A stretch of DNA of 64,000 nt from assembly GCF_000014745.1 (NCBI RefSeq), contig NC_008347.1, positions 3,054,001 through 3,118,000 of the forward strand, read 5' to 3'. Source of the DNA: Maricaulis maris MCS10. Its GTDB lineage: Bacteria; Pseudomonadota; Alphaproteobacteria; Caulobacterales; Maricaulaceae. The notes under the pieces are model-generated. The model ran no database searches. It was given only the letters and a program-made list of their open reading frames with translations, and was not told the DNA's origin. The translations under genes and the position numbers were made by a program. The first letter of the stretch is position 1. Each line of letters opens with the position of its first letter. Positions 1 to 8,556 of this stretch are shown piece after piece.

Positions 1-1728
1 ACGCACACTCGAGACTTCCTGATTGACCTCGAGCACCACCATGCCACTGGCATTGATACGCGGGGTGACTTGCAAGATCACCCCGGTTTCCCGCAACTCG
101 ACGGACGACACGATTGGCGCATTGCTCTCGGTTACGGAGGTCGCGGTCTGGGTCACGATTGGCACTTCATCACCGACCTGCAGGTGAGCCGTCTGATTGT
201 TCTGGACCATGATGGAAGGCGCCGAAAGCACCGTCACATCCGTGATCGACCGCAGCGCGCTGAGCGTCGCCGTCAGGTCGGTGCCGGAGAAGGCATAATT
301 GAAGCCCGGGAAGACGGGAGCTGTGGAACCCGTGTTGGAATCGGAGAATTGCAGGCTTGATGTCTCGTTCGATCCGGCGTTCTCGAAATACCAACGAACA
401 CCGAAATCGAGGCCATCTTCAAGACGAACTTCGGCAATTGTCGCTTCGATGAGAACCTGCGGCGGCATGACATCCATGCGCTGAACGAGGTCAAGGATCT
501 CGCGATATTCCTGATCCGTCGCCCGGATGATCAAGGCGTTATTGAGCTCGTCCGGGATGATAGTGAGCCGACTCTGTTCCTCACCCGGGGCACTGGGCTC
601 CCCGTGTGCGTCATCACCCTGAAAGCGCGGCTCGATCAATTGCCCGGCCCCGGTCTGGCCACCGGCAAAAGCGGCTGTGATCTGCGTGGCCAATGTAGAG
701 GCGGGTGTGTTGCGAACCACATAATAGCGCAATCGCCGCTCGGAACCTGCTGATGGTCGGTCCAGCCGCTCGATCCAGACCTGCGCCTGCTCGAACTGGC
801 TGCGGTCGCGTGCGGTCACCAGCAGCATGTTGAGGCGCGGCATGGCAATGGTCTGGATGGCATCAATCGACATGCCGGTTCCGGACAGCACCGTATCGAC
901 TTCACTCTTCGCCGTTTCGGCCGAGACATAGCGCAGCTCGAACATGCCAAAGACGCGATCGGTCAGGAAGGGGCGATCAAAGAGAATGGCCGCTCTCCGG
1001 GCGCCATCGACATCCGGCCCTGGTCCAGCCAGCACCAGTACTCCCAGCGCATCATGCGGCACGACCTCGACCCGGTCCGACAGGAAGGGGTCAATCAGGG
1101 ACACAATCGCGCTCGGTGTCGTGTGAGTGACCGGCACAACGCGGCCGCCATAGCCCAGCTCCGACGACAGTCCGGTCAGCCCCGGACGCGCCATATCCAG
1201 CCGGGTCAGCAGGTAGCCCTCTGCGCGCTCGGCAAGGACGAGATTGGATTCACCCAGCACCGTCTCAAGCGCCGCGAGTGCGGCACGGGCAGGCGCCGGC
1301 TCGGCAGATGTCAGCGAAATACGGCCGGTGACCCCGTCGGCCACCATCACTGTCTGGCCCAGCGCGTCGCCGACAATGGTCCGAACGACGTCAGCGACCG
1401 GCACATCAACGAAGTTCAGGCGCAAGGTCCGGCTGTCGAGATCCGCGCGGTTGGGTGACTGGCTGAGCCGAGACCCGTCACGCGCATCAAAATAAACCAA
1501 GCGCTCCTGTTCGATCGGAGCCTGCGCATCCACCGTGGACGCCGGAGGCTGCGCACCCGGCGCATCGGTGCCCGTCGCAGCCGCGACAGAGTCATCGGCC
1601 GGGAGGGTCGTGGCAGGGAATCGTCCTGCGTGCACGCCAGCGGCATCCGGCATGAGTTGCGCGCACGCCTGCAGCGTGAGCAAAAGCCCTCCGCACACCA
1701 AGCTGGTTAAAACAAAACGCTGTGACAC
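1..1728 (-). CDS. gspD: Type II secretion outer-membrane secretin GspD (partial, C-terminus beyond window)
   Basis: Forms the outer-membrane channel of the type II secretion system. I translated the reverse strand from a GTG at 1728, preceded by a GAGGGG ribosome site; 576 residues are visible and the frame stays open to the window edge. The N-terminus is a lipoprotein-type signal ending LQAC, so the protein may be lipidated. Several N-domain repeats follow (for example the stretch starting LRLNFVDVPVADVV), then the secretin core with VPIVTQTATSV and a VELRETGVIL segment typical of secretins. It is the last visible gene of the gsp operon, 77 bp after the gspC-like gene. The C-terminal part of the secretin lies outside the window. 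Confidence 0.9.
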   Translation of the reverse strand, partial: MSQRFVLTSLVCGGLLLTLQACAQLMPDAAGVHAGRFPATTLPADDSVAAATGTDAPGAQPPASTVDAQAPIEQERLVYFDARDGSRLSQSPNRADLDSRTLRLNFVDVPVADVVRTIVGDALGQTVMVADGVTGRISLTSAEPAPARAALAALETVLGESNLVLAERAEGYLLTRLDMARPGLTGLSSELGYGGRVVPVTHTTPSAIVSLIDPFLSDRVEVVPHDALGVLVLAGPGPDVDGARRAAILFDRPFLTDRVFGMFELRYVSAETAKSEVDTVLSGTGMSIDAIQTIAMPRLNMLLVTARDRSQFEQAQVWIERLDRPSAGSERRLRYYVVRNTPASTLATQITAAFAGGQTGAGQLIEPRFQGDDAHGEPSAPGEEQSRLTIIPDELNNALIIRATDQEYREILDLVQRMDVMPPQVLIEATIAEVRLEDGLDFGVRWYFENAGSNETSSLQFSDSNTGSTAPVFPGFNYAFSGTDLTATLSALRSITDVTVLSAPSIMVQNNQTAHLQVGDEVPIVTQTATSVTESNAPIVSSVELRETGVILQVTPRINASGMVVLEVNQEVSSVR

Positions 1729-1805
1729 GAACCCATCCCCTCGCCGATCAAGTTGGCGGTGACCCTAGCGCTACAAAGAGTGCAGCTCTAGCAAAACAAT
1801 CTGCA

Positions 1806-2225
1806 CTATCGTTGAGCGCGCGACAGCGTCACGCGGTCGTCGTCGCGCTCGAAGATCGCCGTCTGCGGCGTCAGCGATACCAGTGTATAGCTTTCGAGGC
1901 TTCTTCCCAGCGGGATTGTGACGAGTCCGCCATTGCCGCGAAACAGACCCCAGCCGCCGGAATCCGCCTCTACGACCCCGACCAGTTCATACCGCGCCAG
2001 CGGTCGCTCCGGAGCGACCGCCCGCTGTGCTGGTGCCATGCGGGGCTGCAGCGCCTGTGATACCATCGCACGCCAACCATCAGCGCGCGGGCCTTCCCCA
2101 ACCTCCTCTACTCGCGAAGCATCAGGTCGAACCACCGGCTGCAGAGGCCAGGCGCTGGCCCAAAGCGCGCCCGATACCAGCAAGAGCGTCGCAGCGCCCG
2201 AGATCATATTTGAGCCCAAACTCAT
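1806..2225 (-). CDS. gspC: Short GspC/GspN-like type II secretion inner-membrane protein
   Basis: 139 residues: one N-terminal membrane segment (about residues 8-27), a variable linker, and a C-terminal homology-region fold starting YELVGVVEADSGGW that resembles the periplasmic HR domain of GspC, which contacts the secretin. Classical GspC is near 270-300 residues and carries a PDZ or coiled-coil domain after HR; none is present here. Its start overlaps the gspM stop by 4 bp, indicating translational coupling, and gspD follows. The position next to gspD agrees with a GspC role. An alternative label is GspN. The family call rests on the HR-like sequence and the operon position. Confidence 0.7.
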   Translation of the reverse strand: MSLGSNMISGAATLLLVSGALWASAWPLQPVVRPDASRVEEVGEGPRADGWRAMVSQALQPRMAPAQRAVAPERPLARYELVGVVEADSGGWGLFRGNGGLVTIPLGRSLESYTLVSLTPQTAIFERDDDRVTLSRAQR

Positions 2226-2785
2226 CGCGTCGCTCTGATGAGATAGGGCTGACGAAATTCGAGAATGATTTCGACATCGCCGGGCACTCCGGTCGCGACA
2301 AGGCTCATTTCGGCGACACGAAGTGGCCGAAATTGAGGGGCTTCAAGAATTGTGAGCACGGTCTCGATGGGCGCCACTCCCACCCAGACAGCATGCAGCT
2401 CACCGACCCGCTCCGTCACAACGCTTTCGCCCACACCACTAGCCTGATCGGTCGCTACACCGGCCGCTTCAAGCTCGGACAGAAATGAGCCGAAGCGCTC
2501 GCTGAACGCCTCACGCGCGCGCGCCGCGTCCGCCAACTCGACCAAAGTCTCGGCCGACAATTGACGCGCCCGCATCCAACGCGTGCCAGCGGCATCCGCT
2601 TCGGCCAAACCCTCGGTCAACTGGGCAACCTCCGCTCGCAATGTCTCGCGTCGCGCCCAGCCGGTTATCGCTTGTTGTAGCGAAACCCACACGAACACCA
2701 CAAGCAAGACCACAGGAAGAACCACCAGAATCCAGGCCAACAGACTCGACCAGGGACGGGGAACGGTCAGCAAGATCGCCCTCAT
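2222..2785 (-). CDS. gspM: Type II secretion inner-membrane platform protein GspM
   Basis: 187 residues with one N-terminal transmembrane segment (about 14-36, very Leu/Val rich), then a helical stretch with an EVAQLTEGLAEADAAG coiled-coil character, and a C-terminal small alpha/beta domain. This is the layout of GspM, the bitopic partner of GspL in the inner-membrane platform. The start overlaps the gspL stop by 4 bp and the stop overlaps the gspC-like start by 4 bp, so it is in a tightly coupled operon. Sequence identity to GspM is normally low; the call leans on size, topology and position between L and C. Confidence 0.72.
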   Translation of the reverse strand: MRAILLTVPRPWSSLLAWILVVLPVVLLVVFVWVSLQQAITGWARRETLRAEVAQLTEGLAEADAAGTRWMRARQLSAETLVELADAARAREAFSERFGSFLSELEAAGVATDQASGVGESVVTERVGELHAVWVGVAPIETVLTILEAPQFRPLRVAEMSLVATGVPGDVEIILEFRQPYLIRATR

Positions 2786-3744
2786 GATCCGGACTCCGCA
2801 TCCACCGATCCGCCCAGGGACAGCAATCGTGACCCTAGCCCAGGATCCGTTGGCAAAACCCGAAGGGCATCAGGCGATTGAAGGTCCAGACGCGCGATCG
2901 CGTCGGGCATATCCGGATCGGTCATCGCATCGGCCATGCCATCCAGGAGATCACCAAGGCCGGTATAGGATTGCGCGAACAACAAGGCCGGCTCGACTTC
3001 CGCCTGCACTGACCGTTGAAGGCGGAGATCGCGTGCCTCCACAAGCAGGATATCCCGCTGCGCCTCGATACGATCCGCCTGCCGCTCGTAGCGGTCAGAT
3101 ACGGCCGCAAGACAAACAATGACTGCAGCTGCAACAACCAGAGCCCGTACAACCGGGCTGTGCCAAAGCCGGGTTTCGGCACCCGCTTGTGAATCTGCAA
3201 AAATTAGCGGCTTAGCATCCGGCCGGTCTGCGACCACCTGCCATCGAGTTGACTTTTCTCGGGCCATTCGCGCCGCCTCTTCGACCCTGGCCCGGTGGGC
3301 CACAGCGACATCCACCAGGACACGCCCGGCATCGCCCGGTCCGACTAGGGAATAGGCCAGCACGGCTCGCTGCTGCGGCAAGGGAGAGTGTTGCTGCAGC
3401 CGCGCGCGAAGGGCGTCGTCACCGCGGCGTGAAATCACTGCATTCACATCAACCCGCGTCCGGAAAATCTCGGAACCGGGAAGGACGAGCTCGACGTGAC
3501 CAGCCTCAGCCTTGCGGGCAGCCGCCCGGTCGTCGGTGCGGGAGATTGTGCCGAGCCAGGAACGCAGAACCTGCCCGACCGGGAGGAGTTGTCCACCCGA
3601 CGACACGTCATACCGGTCGGCGATCACACGCCGGCCAGCTTCCAGAACCGGTCGCGGGAGATCACGGCGCACTTCCTCAACCGCCCAGGCGGCAAGGCCA
3701 GCGACAGTGTCGCTAAACGCCCTTCCACTCGCCTGCAAATCCAC
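2782..3744 (-). CDS. gspL: Type II secretion inner-membrane platform protein GspL
   Basis: About 320 residues. The N-terminal two thirds is a soluble cytoplasmic domain, expected to bind GspE; one transmembrane segment follows at roughly residues 205-222 (VVRALVVAAAVIVCLAAV) and then a periplasmic ferredoxin-like end. That is GspL architecture. I chose the GTG at 3744, which overlaps the last base of the gspJ stop and has a GGGGGG tract upstream; an in-frame GTG at 3762 would add six residues. gspL directly follows gspJ, so the pseudopilin tip gene gspK normally found between them is absent here. Confidence 0.75.
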   Translation of the reverse strand: MDLQASGRAFSDTVAGLAAWAVEEVRRDLPRPVLEAGRRVIADRYDVSSGGQLLPVGQVLRSWLGTISRTDDRAAARKAEAGHVELVLPGSEIFRTRVDVNAVISRRGDDALRARLQQHSPLPQQRAVLAYSLVGPGDAGRVLVDVAVAHRARVEEAARMAREKSTRWQVVADRPDAKPLIFADSQAGAETRLWHSPVVRALVVAAAVIVCLAAVSDRYERQADRIEAQRDILLVEARDLRLQRSVQAEVEPALLFAQSYTGLGDLLDGMADAMTDPDMPDAIARLDLQSPDALRVLPTDPGLGSRLLSLGGSVDAESGS

Positions 3745-4349
3745 TAGCCGCCCCCCAAACACACGCCGAATCCTGAATCGAAGTCGCAGTCGAAACGGGC
3801 TTGAGCCGGCACATCAAGCTCAATCCGCCGGATTGTGCCATTAATTGGCGCCAAGTCCAAAACTATGAGCCGCGGCAAATGGTTATACTCCCATTGGGAG
3901 GTCCAGGCCAATGCGTCTCGCGTTTCGGTCTCGCCGTAATAGTAGAAACGGGCATCGCGCCCGACCCCGGCCAGCATCGAAGTTTGAGGCTCGCCGGTTA
4001 TTGAGCCGGATCCCGCCATCGCGATGATGACATCCTCACCCTCAATGGTGAGATTCAGCTGCACCAATTCTCCACTCGTCGGCATGCGGACCCACAGCGA
4101 CAGCCCCCGTGGCGATCCCGAAACCGCGCCCTGCCCGATCGTGTCTGGCAAGGGCTGGACCCTGGCGACACTATCGCGCAGCAAGGCTTCAAGCCGGGCT
4201 GTCGTTTCTCGTGATACGACGTGCTCCCGCACGCGGGTCTCTGCGAGACTGACTGCGCGTATCGCAGGGGCCAGAAGCCCGGCAAGCAAAGCAAGCAGGG
4301 CAACCGCGACCAGCGCCTCGAAGAGGGTGAAGCCGCTATCTCGGTTCAT
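3744..4349 (-). CDS. gspJ: Type II secretion minor pseudopilin GspJ
   Basis: 201 residues from the ATG at 4349. It begins MNRDSGFTLFEALVAV: a prepilin-peptidase site after the glycine, with Phe +1 and Glu +5, then a hydrophobic helix to about residue 26. The body is long for a pseudopilin and beta-rich, and ends in a Cys-containing tail (FDCDFDSGFGVC). Length and position after gspI match GspJ, part of the pseudopilus tip. A frame-compatible start 28 codons upstream exists but would place the cleavage site too far inside. The gene overlaps gspI by 14 bp. Confidence 0.82.
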   Translation of the reverse strand: MNRDSGFTLFEALVAVALLALLAGLLAPAIRAVSLAETRVREHVVSRETTARLEALLRDSVARVQPLPDTIGQGAVSGSPRGLSLWVRMPTSGELVQLNLTIEGEDVIIAMAGSGSITGEPQTSMLAGVGRDARFYYYGETETRDALAWTSQWEYNHLPRLIVLDLAPINGTIRRIELDVPAQARFDCDFDSGFGVCLGGG

Positions 4350-4734
4350 AGGCACTCGCTTCGAGGCCTTCGTCCCCGCTGGTTTCGACATAGACAAAAC
4401 GAAGCTGCCAGCCTGGCAGGTTAGCGCGCTCAAGAACCACGGCGGTCAATACGGCCCCGGTCCGCGGGTCGACGGGGCGATCGACCGCAGTGAATTCGAA
4501 ACGCCAGTCGGGGTATCGTTCGGAAAGTGCGCCAACAGGCAAGCCTGCGCGCAATCGCGCTTCAATGTTTCGGGCTTCTAGCATGGCTTGCTGAACCTGA
4601 TCCGCCTGGCGCGAGCCTCGGGCCAGGCCCGCCAAGCCCGCCATCGTGGCCGTCAGCACCCCCGCCGCGATCGCCAGCGCGACCAGGGCCTCAAGGATGG
4701 CATATCCGTCGCTATTGCATCGATCGGTCGACAT
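4336..4734 (-). CDS. gspI: Type II secretion minor pseudopilin GspI
   Basis: 132 residues from the ATG at 4734 (MSTDRCNSDGYAILEALV). The prepilin-peptidase site lies after Gly10, with Tyr +1, Glu +5 and a hydrophobic helix AIAAGVLTATMAGLAG. Tyr at +1 is less usual than Phe or Met. Small size and the following ARNIEARLRAG segment fit GspI, which nucleates the pseudopilus tip with J and K. In-frame ATGs at 4755 and 4767 give longer leaders; the shortest is most typical. It overlaps both gspH and gspJ, so this part of the operon is strongly coupled. Confidence 0.8.
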   Translation of the reverse strand: MSTDRCNSDGYAILEALVALAIAAGVLTATMAGLAGLARGSRQADQVQQAMLEARNIEARLRAGLPVGALSERYPDWRFEFTAVDRPVDPRTGAVLTAVVLERANLPGWQLRFVYVETSGDEGLEASAYEPR

Positions 4735-5164
4735 GAATTTGTCCCGAGATTGCATCCAGACGAACAATACGCTCTACCGCCTCCAGCCTGATGACTATTC
4801 GAGCTCCTTCGCGGGATAGCGGACGCCCGGACATGTTTAGCGTCTCCGTTTCCTGCCAGCCGAAGCGAGTACGGCTTAGCCAGCGAGCATTCAGTCCGGC
4901 CGGCCAGTCACGACCGACAGAGAGTGCGTCAATGTGATAGCCGGTCTCGGTGACGGCAACGAGCACGGCGGCCGCGGACCGCCTGGCTTGAAGTTGGGCT
5001 CGCCGCAAATCATCCGCCAAAAGCTCGGCCGCCTGATCCAGTCTTTCGGACGCGCTGGGAGGGCGAATGCGGCTCGCGACCAACCCGGTGGCAAGGGCCA
5101 GAACGACCAGCGCGGCCAGCATCTCGAAAAGAGAAAACCCCCGATGACGCCATGAGGCGGTCAT
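4712..5164 (-). CDS. gspH: Type II secretion minor pseudopilin GspH
   Basis: 150 residues. The leader MTASWRHRG is cut before FSLFEMLAALVVLAL, with Glu at +5 and a hydrophobic N-terminal helix. The next part (LLADDLRRAQLQARRSAAA) is characteristic of GspH/FimT, and the rest is a small beta domain. GspH links the major pseudopilin fibre to the I-J-K tip. It starts 3 bp after the gspG stop and overlaps gspI. Confidence 0.82.
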   Translation of the reverse strand: MTASWRHRGFSLFEMLAALVVLALATGLVASRIRPPSASERLDQAAELLADDLRRAQLQARRSAAAVLVAVTETGYHIDALSVGRDWPAGLNARWLSRTRFGWQETETLNMSGRPLSREGARIVIRLEAVERIVRLDAISGQIHVDRSMQ

Positions 5165-5167
5165 CGA

Positions 5168-5599
5168 TCAGCTACGAGAGAGGTCACTATCCTCTCCTTC
5201 GCCACCCGGCTCTCCATCCCGACCCAGGCTGCCAATTGTGAACCGTTCACCGGTTTCATCAAGCCCGTAGCTATAGGCCCGCCCCCAAGGGTCGGTCAGA
5301 CCGGACGTATTGCGCATGTATGGACCTTGCCAGGCGAGCGCCCCTTCCGGCGGCTCGACCAGGGCTGTGAGTCCTTCCGCTTCGCTCGGATACTGACCCG
5401 TATCAAGGTAATAGAGTTCCAGCGAGGTCTGGATCGAAGCGAGTTGCGCGGTCGCAATATTGACCTTGGAACGGCCCGCATACCCGATCACCCGCGGCGC
5501 AACGATCGTCGCCAGCAGCGCGATGATGACAAGCACGACCAGGAGCTCGAAAAGGGTAATGCCAGCATCCTTGCGAGATAGGCTGCGAACGAACTTCAT
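5168..5599 (-). CDS. gspG: Type II secretion major pseudopilin GspG
   Basis: 143 residues from the ATG at 5599, one base after the gspF stop. MKFVRSLSRKDAG is the leader; cleavage before ITLFELLVVLVIIALLA gives Ile +1 (unusual; mostly Phe or Met) and Glu +5. Downstream come the hallmark GspG segments LASIQTSLELYYLDTGQYPS, WQGPYMRN and DPWGRAYSY, and the acidic C-terminal tail (residues near 120-143) that binds calcium in this family. An upstream in-frame start would hide the leader inside gspF and is rejected. This is the main fibre subunit. Confidence 0.92.
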   Translation of the reverse strand: MKFVRSLSRKDAGITLFELLVVLVIIALLATIVAPRVIGYAGRSKVNIATAQLASIQTSLELYYLDTGQYPSEAEGLTALVEPPEGALAWQGPYMRNTSGLTDPWGRAYSYGLDETGERFTIGSLGRDGEPGGEGEDSDLSRS

Positions 5600-5600
5600 T

Positions 5601-6818
5601 TTAGAACACAGCGTCATTGAGACTGAGAACTCCCGACATAACCGCGGCGATGACACCGGCAACGCACGCTCCAAGGATGACAATCAAAACCGGCCCGAGC
5701 AACTCCAATGCCCGACTCAGGCGCGATCGCGCCATGCGTTCATAGCGATCGGCGGTTCGCAGCAGAAAGACATCAAGCTCACCGGTTTCCTCGCCCAGGC
5801 GAATTTGCCGGATCAGGTCGCCAGGCAGGATGTTCTGCTCATCAAGGGCCCGCGACAAGGCTGTTCCCCCACGAACCCGGTCCGCAGCCCGCGACATTCC
5901 GTCCCTCATGCCCGGATCCGCTACAGCGTCGCGCGCCACATGCTCGGCCCGGTTCACGGGAAGGCCCGCCTTCACCAACACTCCCAAAGTCCGCGCAAAC
6001 GCCGCAGCATCCAGTTTCCACAGAGCCGGCCCCACTATCGGCAAGGTTCGGCGGATACGGGTGGCGGCTATCGGGAAACGCGCTATGGCTGTTCGGGCCA
6101 GCCAAGCCAGTCCGACCACGGCAACGGGAATCCAGATAGCATAAGTGCGCAAGAAGGCGCCGACCCCGATCACGAACTGTGTCTCCGGTGGCGGCTCGAT
6201 AGCGGAATCCGCGAACACGATCTCGAATTGCGGGAGAACGATGAAGGCCAAGAAGACGAGGGTCAGATAGATAAGGCAAACCAGAACCGCAGGATAGGCC
6301 AGCTGACCCGCAAGGTCCCGTTTGAGGGCCTGCTCGGCCCGAAAGCGGACTGCGAGGTCGGAGAGCGTGGCGGCCAATTGCCCGGATTCCTCGCCCGCCG
6401 CTGTCATCGCAACCAGGATGCGCGGCGGGGTAGCAGGATCGGCCTTCATTGACGCACTGAGGGAATGCCCTCCACGCACACGGGCCTCAAGGCGCAGAAT
6501 GAATTCCCGGAGACGCCGGCGTGTTTCGCCCTCAGCCAGGCTAGCGAGCGCATCATGTATCGACAGGGCCGCCCCAAGAAGCTCAGCGAGGTCTTCCGTA
6601 AAGTCGGCAATGTGAGCGCTCGGCAACCGCCCGGAAGTCTCCGAGCCTCCGGACGAACCGACCTCCCTGACCTCGACAGCCACGATGCCCTGCGCCGCTA
6701 GTAACTGGCTGGCCTTGGTGGAATTGCTGGCTAGGATTTCGCCCCGCTCGACACCGCCGGACGCGTTTTCTGCAAGATAGCGCCAAAGTCGCGGTTCAGA
6801 CACTGGGCCGCTCCGCAT
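5601..6818 (-). CDS. gspF: Type II secretion inner-membrane protein GspF
   Basis: 405 residues with two copies of the T2SF domain (about 70-190 and 275-395), each followed by hydrophobic segments, for three predicted membrane spans (including PAVLVCLIYLTLVFLAFIVL and LLGPVLIVILGACVAGVIA). Conserved pieces such as TAAGEESGQL and LGEETGELD mark the two repeats. GspF is the polytopic platform protein that sits over the GspE ATPase. Its start overlaps the end of gspE by 23 bp. Confidence 0.93.
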   Translation of the reverse strand: MRSGPVSEPRLWRYLAENASGGVERGEILASNSTKASQLLAAQGIVAVEVREVGSSGGSETSGRLPSAHIADFTEDLAELLGAALSIHDALASLAEGETRRRLREFILRLEARVRGGHSLSASMKADPATPPRILVAMTAAGEESGQLAATLSDLAVRFRAEQALKRDLAGQLAYPAVLVCLIYLTLVFLAFIVLPQFEIVFADSAIEPPPETQFVIGVGAFLRTYAIWIPVAVVGLAWLARTAIARFPIAATRIRRTLPIVGPALWKLDAAAFARTLGVLVKAGLPVNRAEHVARDAVADPGMRDGMSRAADRVRGGTALSRALDEQNILPGDLIRQIRLGEETGELDVFLLRTADRYERMARSRLSRALELLGPVLIVILGACVAGVIAAVMSGVLSLNDAVF

Positions 6819-8442
6819 CAGCCTGGCCTGTATCTTCCAGCGCTCGCAACAATTCAGCGCGGGTCGTCAGACCCCGTTTGCACAGGGCGAGGCCGTCTTG
6901 CCACATTGTTTGATAGCCGGCGCGTTTCAGCACCGGCTCGAGACCGGTTTCACGGGCGCCTTCCCTGATTGACGCGCGAATAGCTTCATTGACGCGGAAG
7001 GCCTCAGCCACTGGCAGGCGCCCCCGAAAGCCGGATTCTTCGCAGCGTTGGCATCCCGCGCCTTCACAGGTCGGGCAGGTTCGGCGGACCAGGCGTTGCC
7101 CCACGACACCAACCAGTGTTGCGGCCAGCAGGAAATCCTCAATCCCCATATCCTGCAAGCGACTGATCGCGGACGGCGCGTCATTCGTGTGAAGCGTCGA
7201 CAAAACGAGATGGCCCGTCATGGCTGCCTGAATAGCGGTTCTGGCCGTCTCCGCGTCACGAATTTCGCCGACCATGATCACGTCCGGATCATGACGAAGA
7301 AACGCCCGCAAGGCGTTTGCGAAGGTCAGGTCGATCGCCGGATTTGTCTGGGACTGGGCCACACCGGCCAATCGATACTCGATCGGGTCCTCGATCGTAA
7401 GGATCTTGCGCTCTCCGCTCGCGAGACGACGGAGGAAAGCGTAAAGCGATGTGGTCTTTCCGGAGCCAGTCGGCCCCGTCACGAGGATCAATCCGTGCGG
7501 CATGTTCAGCATGGCCTCGACGGGCTCGCTGACGGATTGGGACAGGCCGAGACTCTCGATGCCCCGCAGGCTCGCTTCCGGGTCGAGCAGGCGTAGAACA
7601 AGGCTCTCGCCGTACTGACCGGGAACGACTGACACGCGAACATCGATCGTGCGTCCCGCAACCGGCATGGAAAAACGCCCATCCTGCGGCCGTCGCCGTT
7701 CGGCGATGTCGAGTTCCGCCAGGACTTTTACGCGCGAGATCACGGCGAGCGCCTGAGCGGTCGGCCAGGCAATATGATCCTTCAGCACGCCATCAACGCG
7801 CAGTCGTATCTGCGCTTCACGATGCTGGAGCTCGACGTGAATATCCGAGGCGCGAGCGTCCGTGGCGCGTGCGACCAGATTGTCGAGACGGCGCACAACC
7901 GGACCGGCGGATGCGAGGTCACGCAGCCGCTCGGCATCCAGGCTGATATCAAGACCGCCGTCGACCTCTTCAGTCTCATCACCAGGCTTGGCTGACAGAC
8001 GGTCGGCGCAAAGGGCGCTGAAGAGGGATTGAGTCACCACGACCGGGACCAGCGACCTCCCGCTGGCAAAGCGGATTCCGTCCAGCGCGTCGCTGTTCAT
8101 GGGATCAACGAGCCCGACAATACAAGCGTCACCGCGAATACCAAGCGGAATCGCGCGTTCCGAAACCAGAAAGTCTGAATTGAATTCAGAGAGATCGAGA
8201 GGGGCATCCAGAACACCGATATCGTCGATCGTTTCGGCATGATCGAGTCCGGCCTCGGCAGCAAGGAAAGCTGCAATTTTCGGCTCGCTGGCCAATCCTG
8301 CTCGCGTGAGGACGATATCCAATGGCTCGCGGGCACCGGCCTTCAAGGCCGCTGCGTGTGCAGCCTCGGCGGGACTGACGACCCCCGTCTCAACGAGTCG
8401 GTCAAGCCGGAGCTGTTCAATGTCATCGCGCGATAGAGTCAT
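6796..8442 (-). CDS. gspE: Type II secretion ATPase GspE
   Basis: 548 residues; hexameric ATPase powering pseudopilus assembly. An N-terminal GspE N1/MshEN-like domain (about 1-150) is followed by the catalytic core with Walker A GPTGSGKTT, Asp box LTIEDPIEY, Walker B VIMVGEIRD and His box STLHTNDA. The metal-binding tetracysteine motif CPTCEGAGCQRC is intact near residue 465. It is the first gsp gene of the operon and lies 114 bp downstream of the giant autotransporter-like gene on the same strand. Confidence 0.95.
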   Translation of the reverse strand: MTLSRDDIEQLRLDRLVETGVVSPAEAAHAAALKAGAREPLDIVLTRAGLASEPKIAAFLAAEAGLDHAETIDDIGVLDAPLDLSEFNSDFLVSERAIPLGIRGDACIVGLVDPMNSDALDGIRFASGRSLVPVVVTQSLFSALCADRLSAKPGDETEEVDGGLDISLDAERLRDLASAGPVVRRLDNLVARATDARASDIHVELQHREAQIRLRVDGVLKDHIAWPTAQALAVISRVKVLAELDIAERRRPQDGRFSMPVAGRTIDVRVSVVPGQYGESLVLRLLDPEASLRGIESLGLSQSVSEPVEAMLNMPHGLILVTGPTGSGKTTSLYAFLRRLASGERKILTIEDPIEYRLAGVAQSQTNPAIDLTFANALRAFLRHDPDVIMVGEIRDAETARTAIQAAMTGHLVLSTLHTNDAPSAISRLQDMGIEDFLLAATLVGVVGQRLVRRTCPTCEGAGCQRCEESGFRGRLPVAEAFRVNEAIRASIREGARETGLEPVLKRAGYQTMWQDGLALCKRGLTTRAELLRALEDTGQADAERPSV

Positions 8443-8481
8443 GTCGTTCCAGCTTAAGTCGCGCAGCCGTTCATGGCGAGG

Positions 8482-8512
8482 GCCTCCGCCAGTTCAGGTA
8501 CCCGGCGGAGGC
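8482..8512 (-). other. Perfect 9-bp hairpin between the giant gene and gspE
   Basis: GCCTCCGCC at 8482-8490 pairs with GGCGGAGGC at 8504-8512 across a 13-base loop. It lies in the 114-bp gap between the giant gene stop and the gspE start. There is no T-run after the stem on the minus strand, so it is not a standard intrinsic terminator; it could pause or stabilise a transcript crossing the junction. Confidence 0.4.
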
Positions 8513-8556
8513 GAACGCGTATTGGCAAATTGAAGCGCGGCAGCTGGCCTGGGCCG

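Noticed and set aside
5599-5683. Upstream start for gspG giving a 171-residue protein
   Set aside because: The extra 28 residues lie in gspF and place the prepilin cleavage site too far from the N-terminus.
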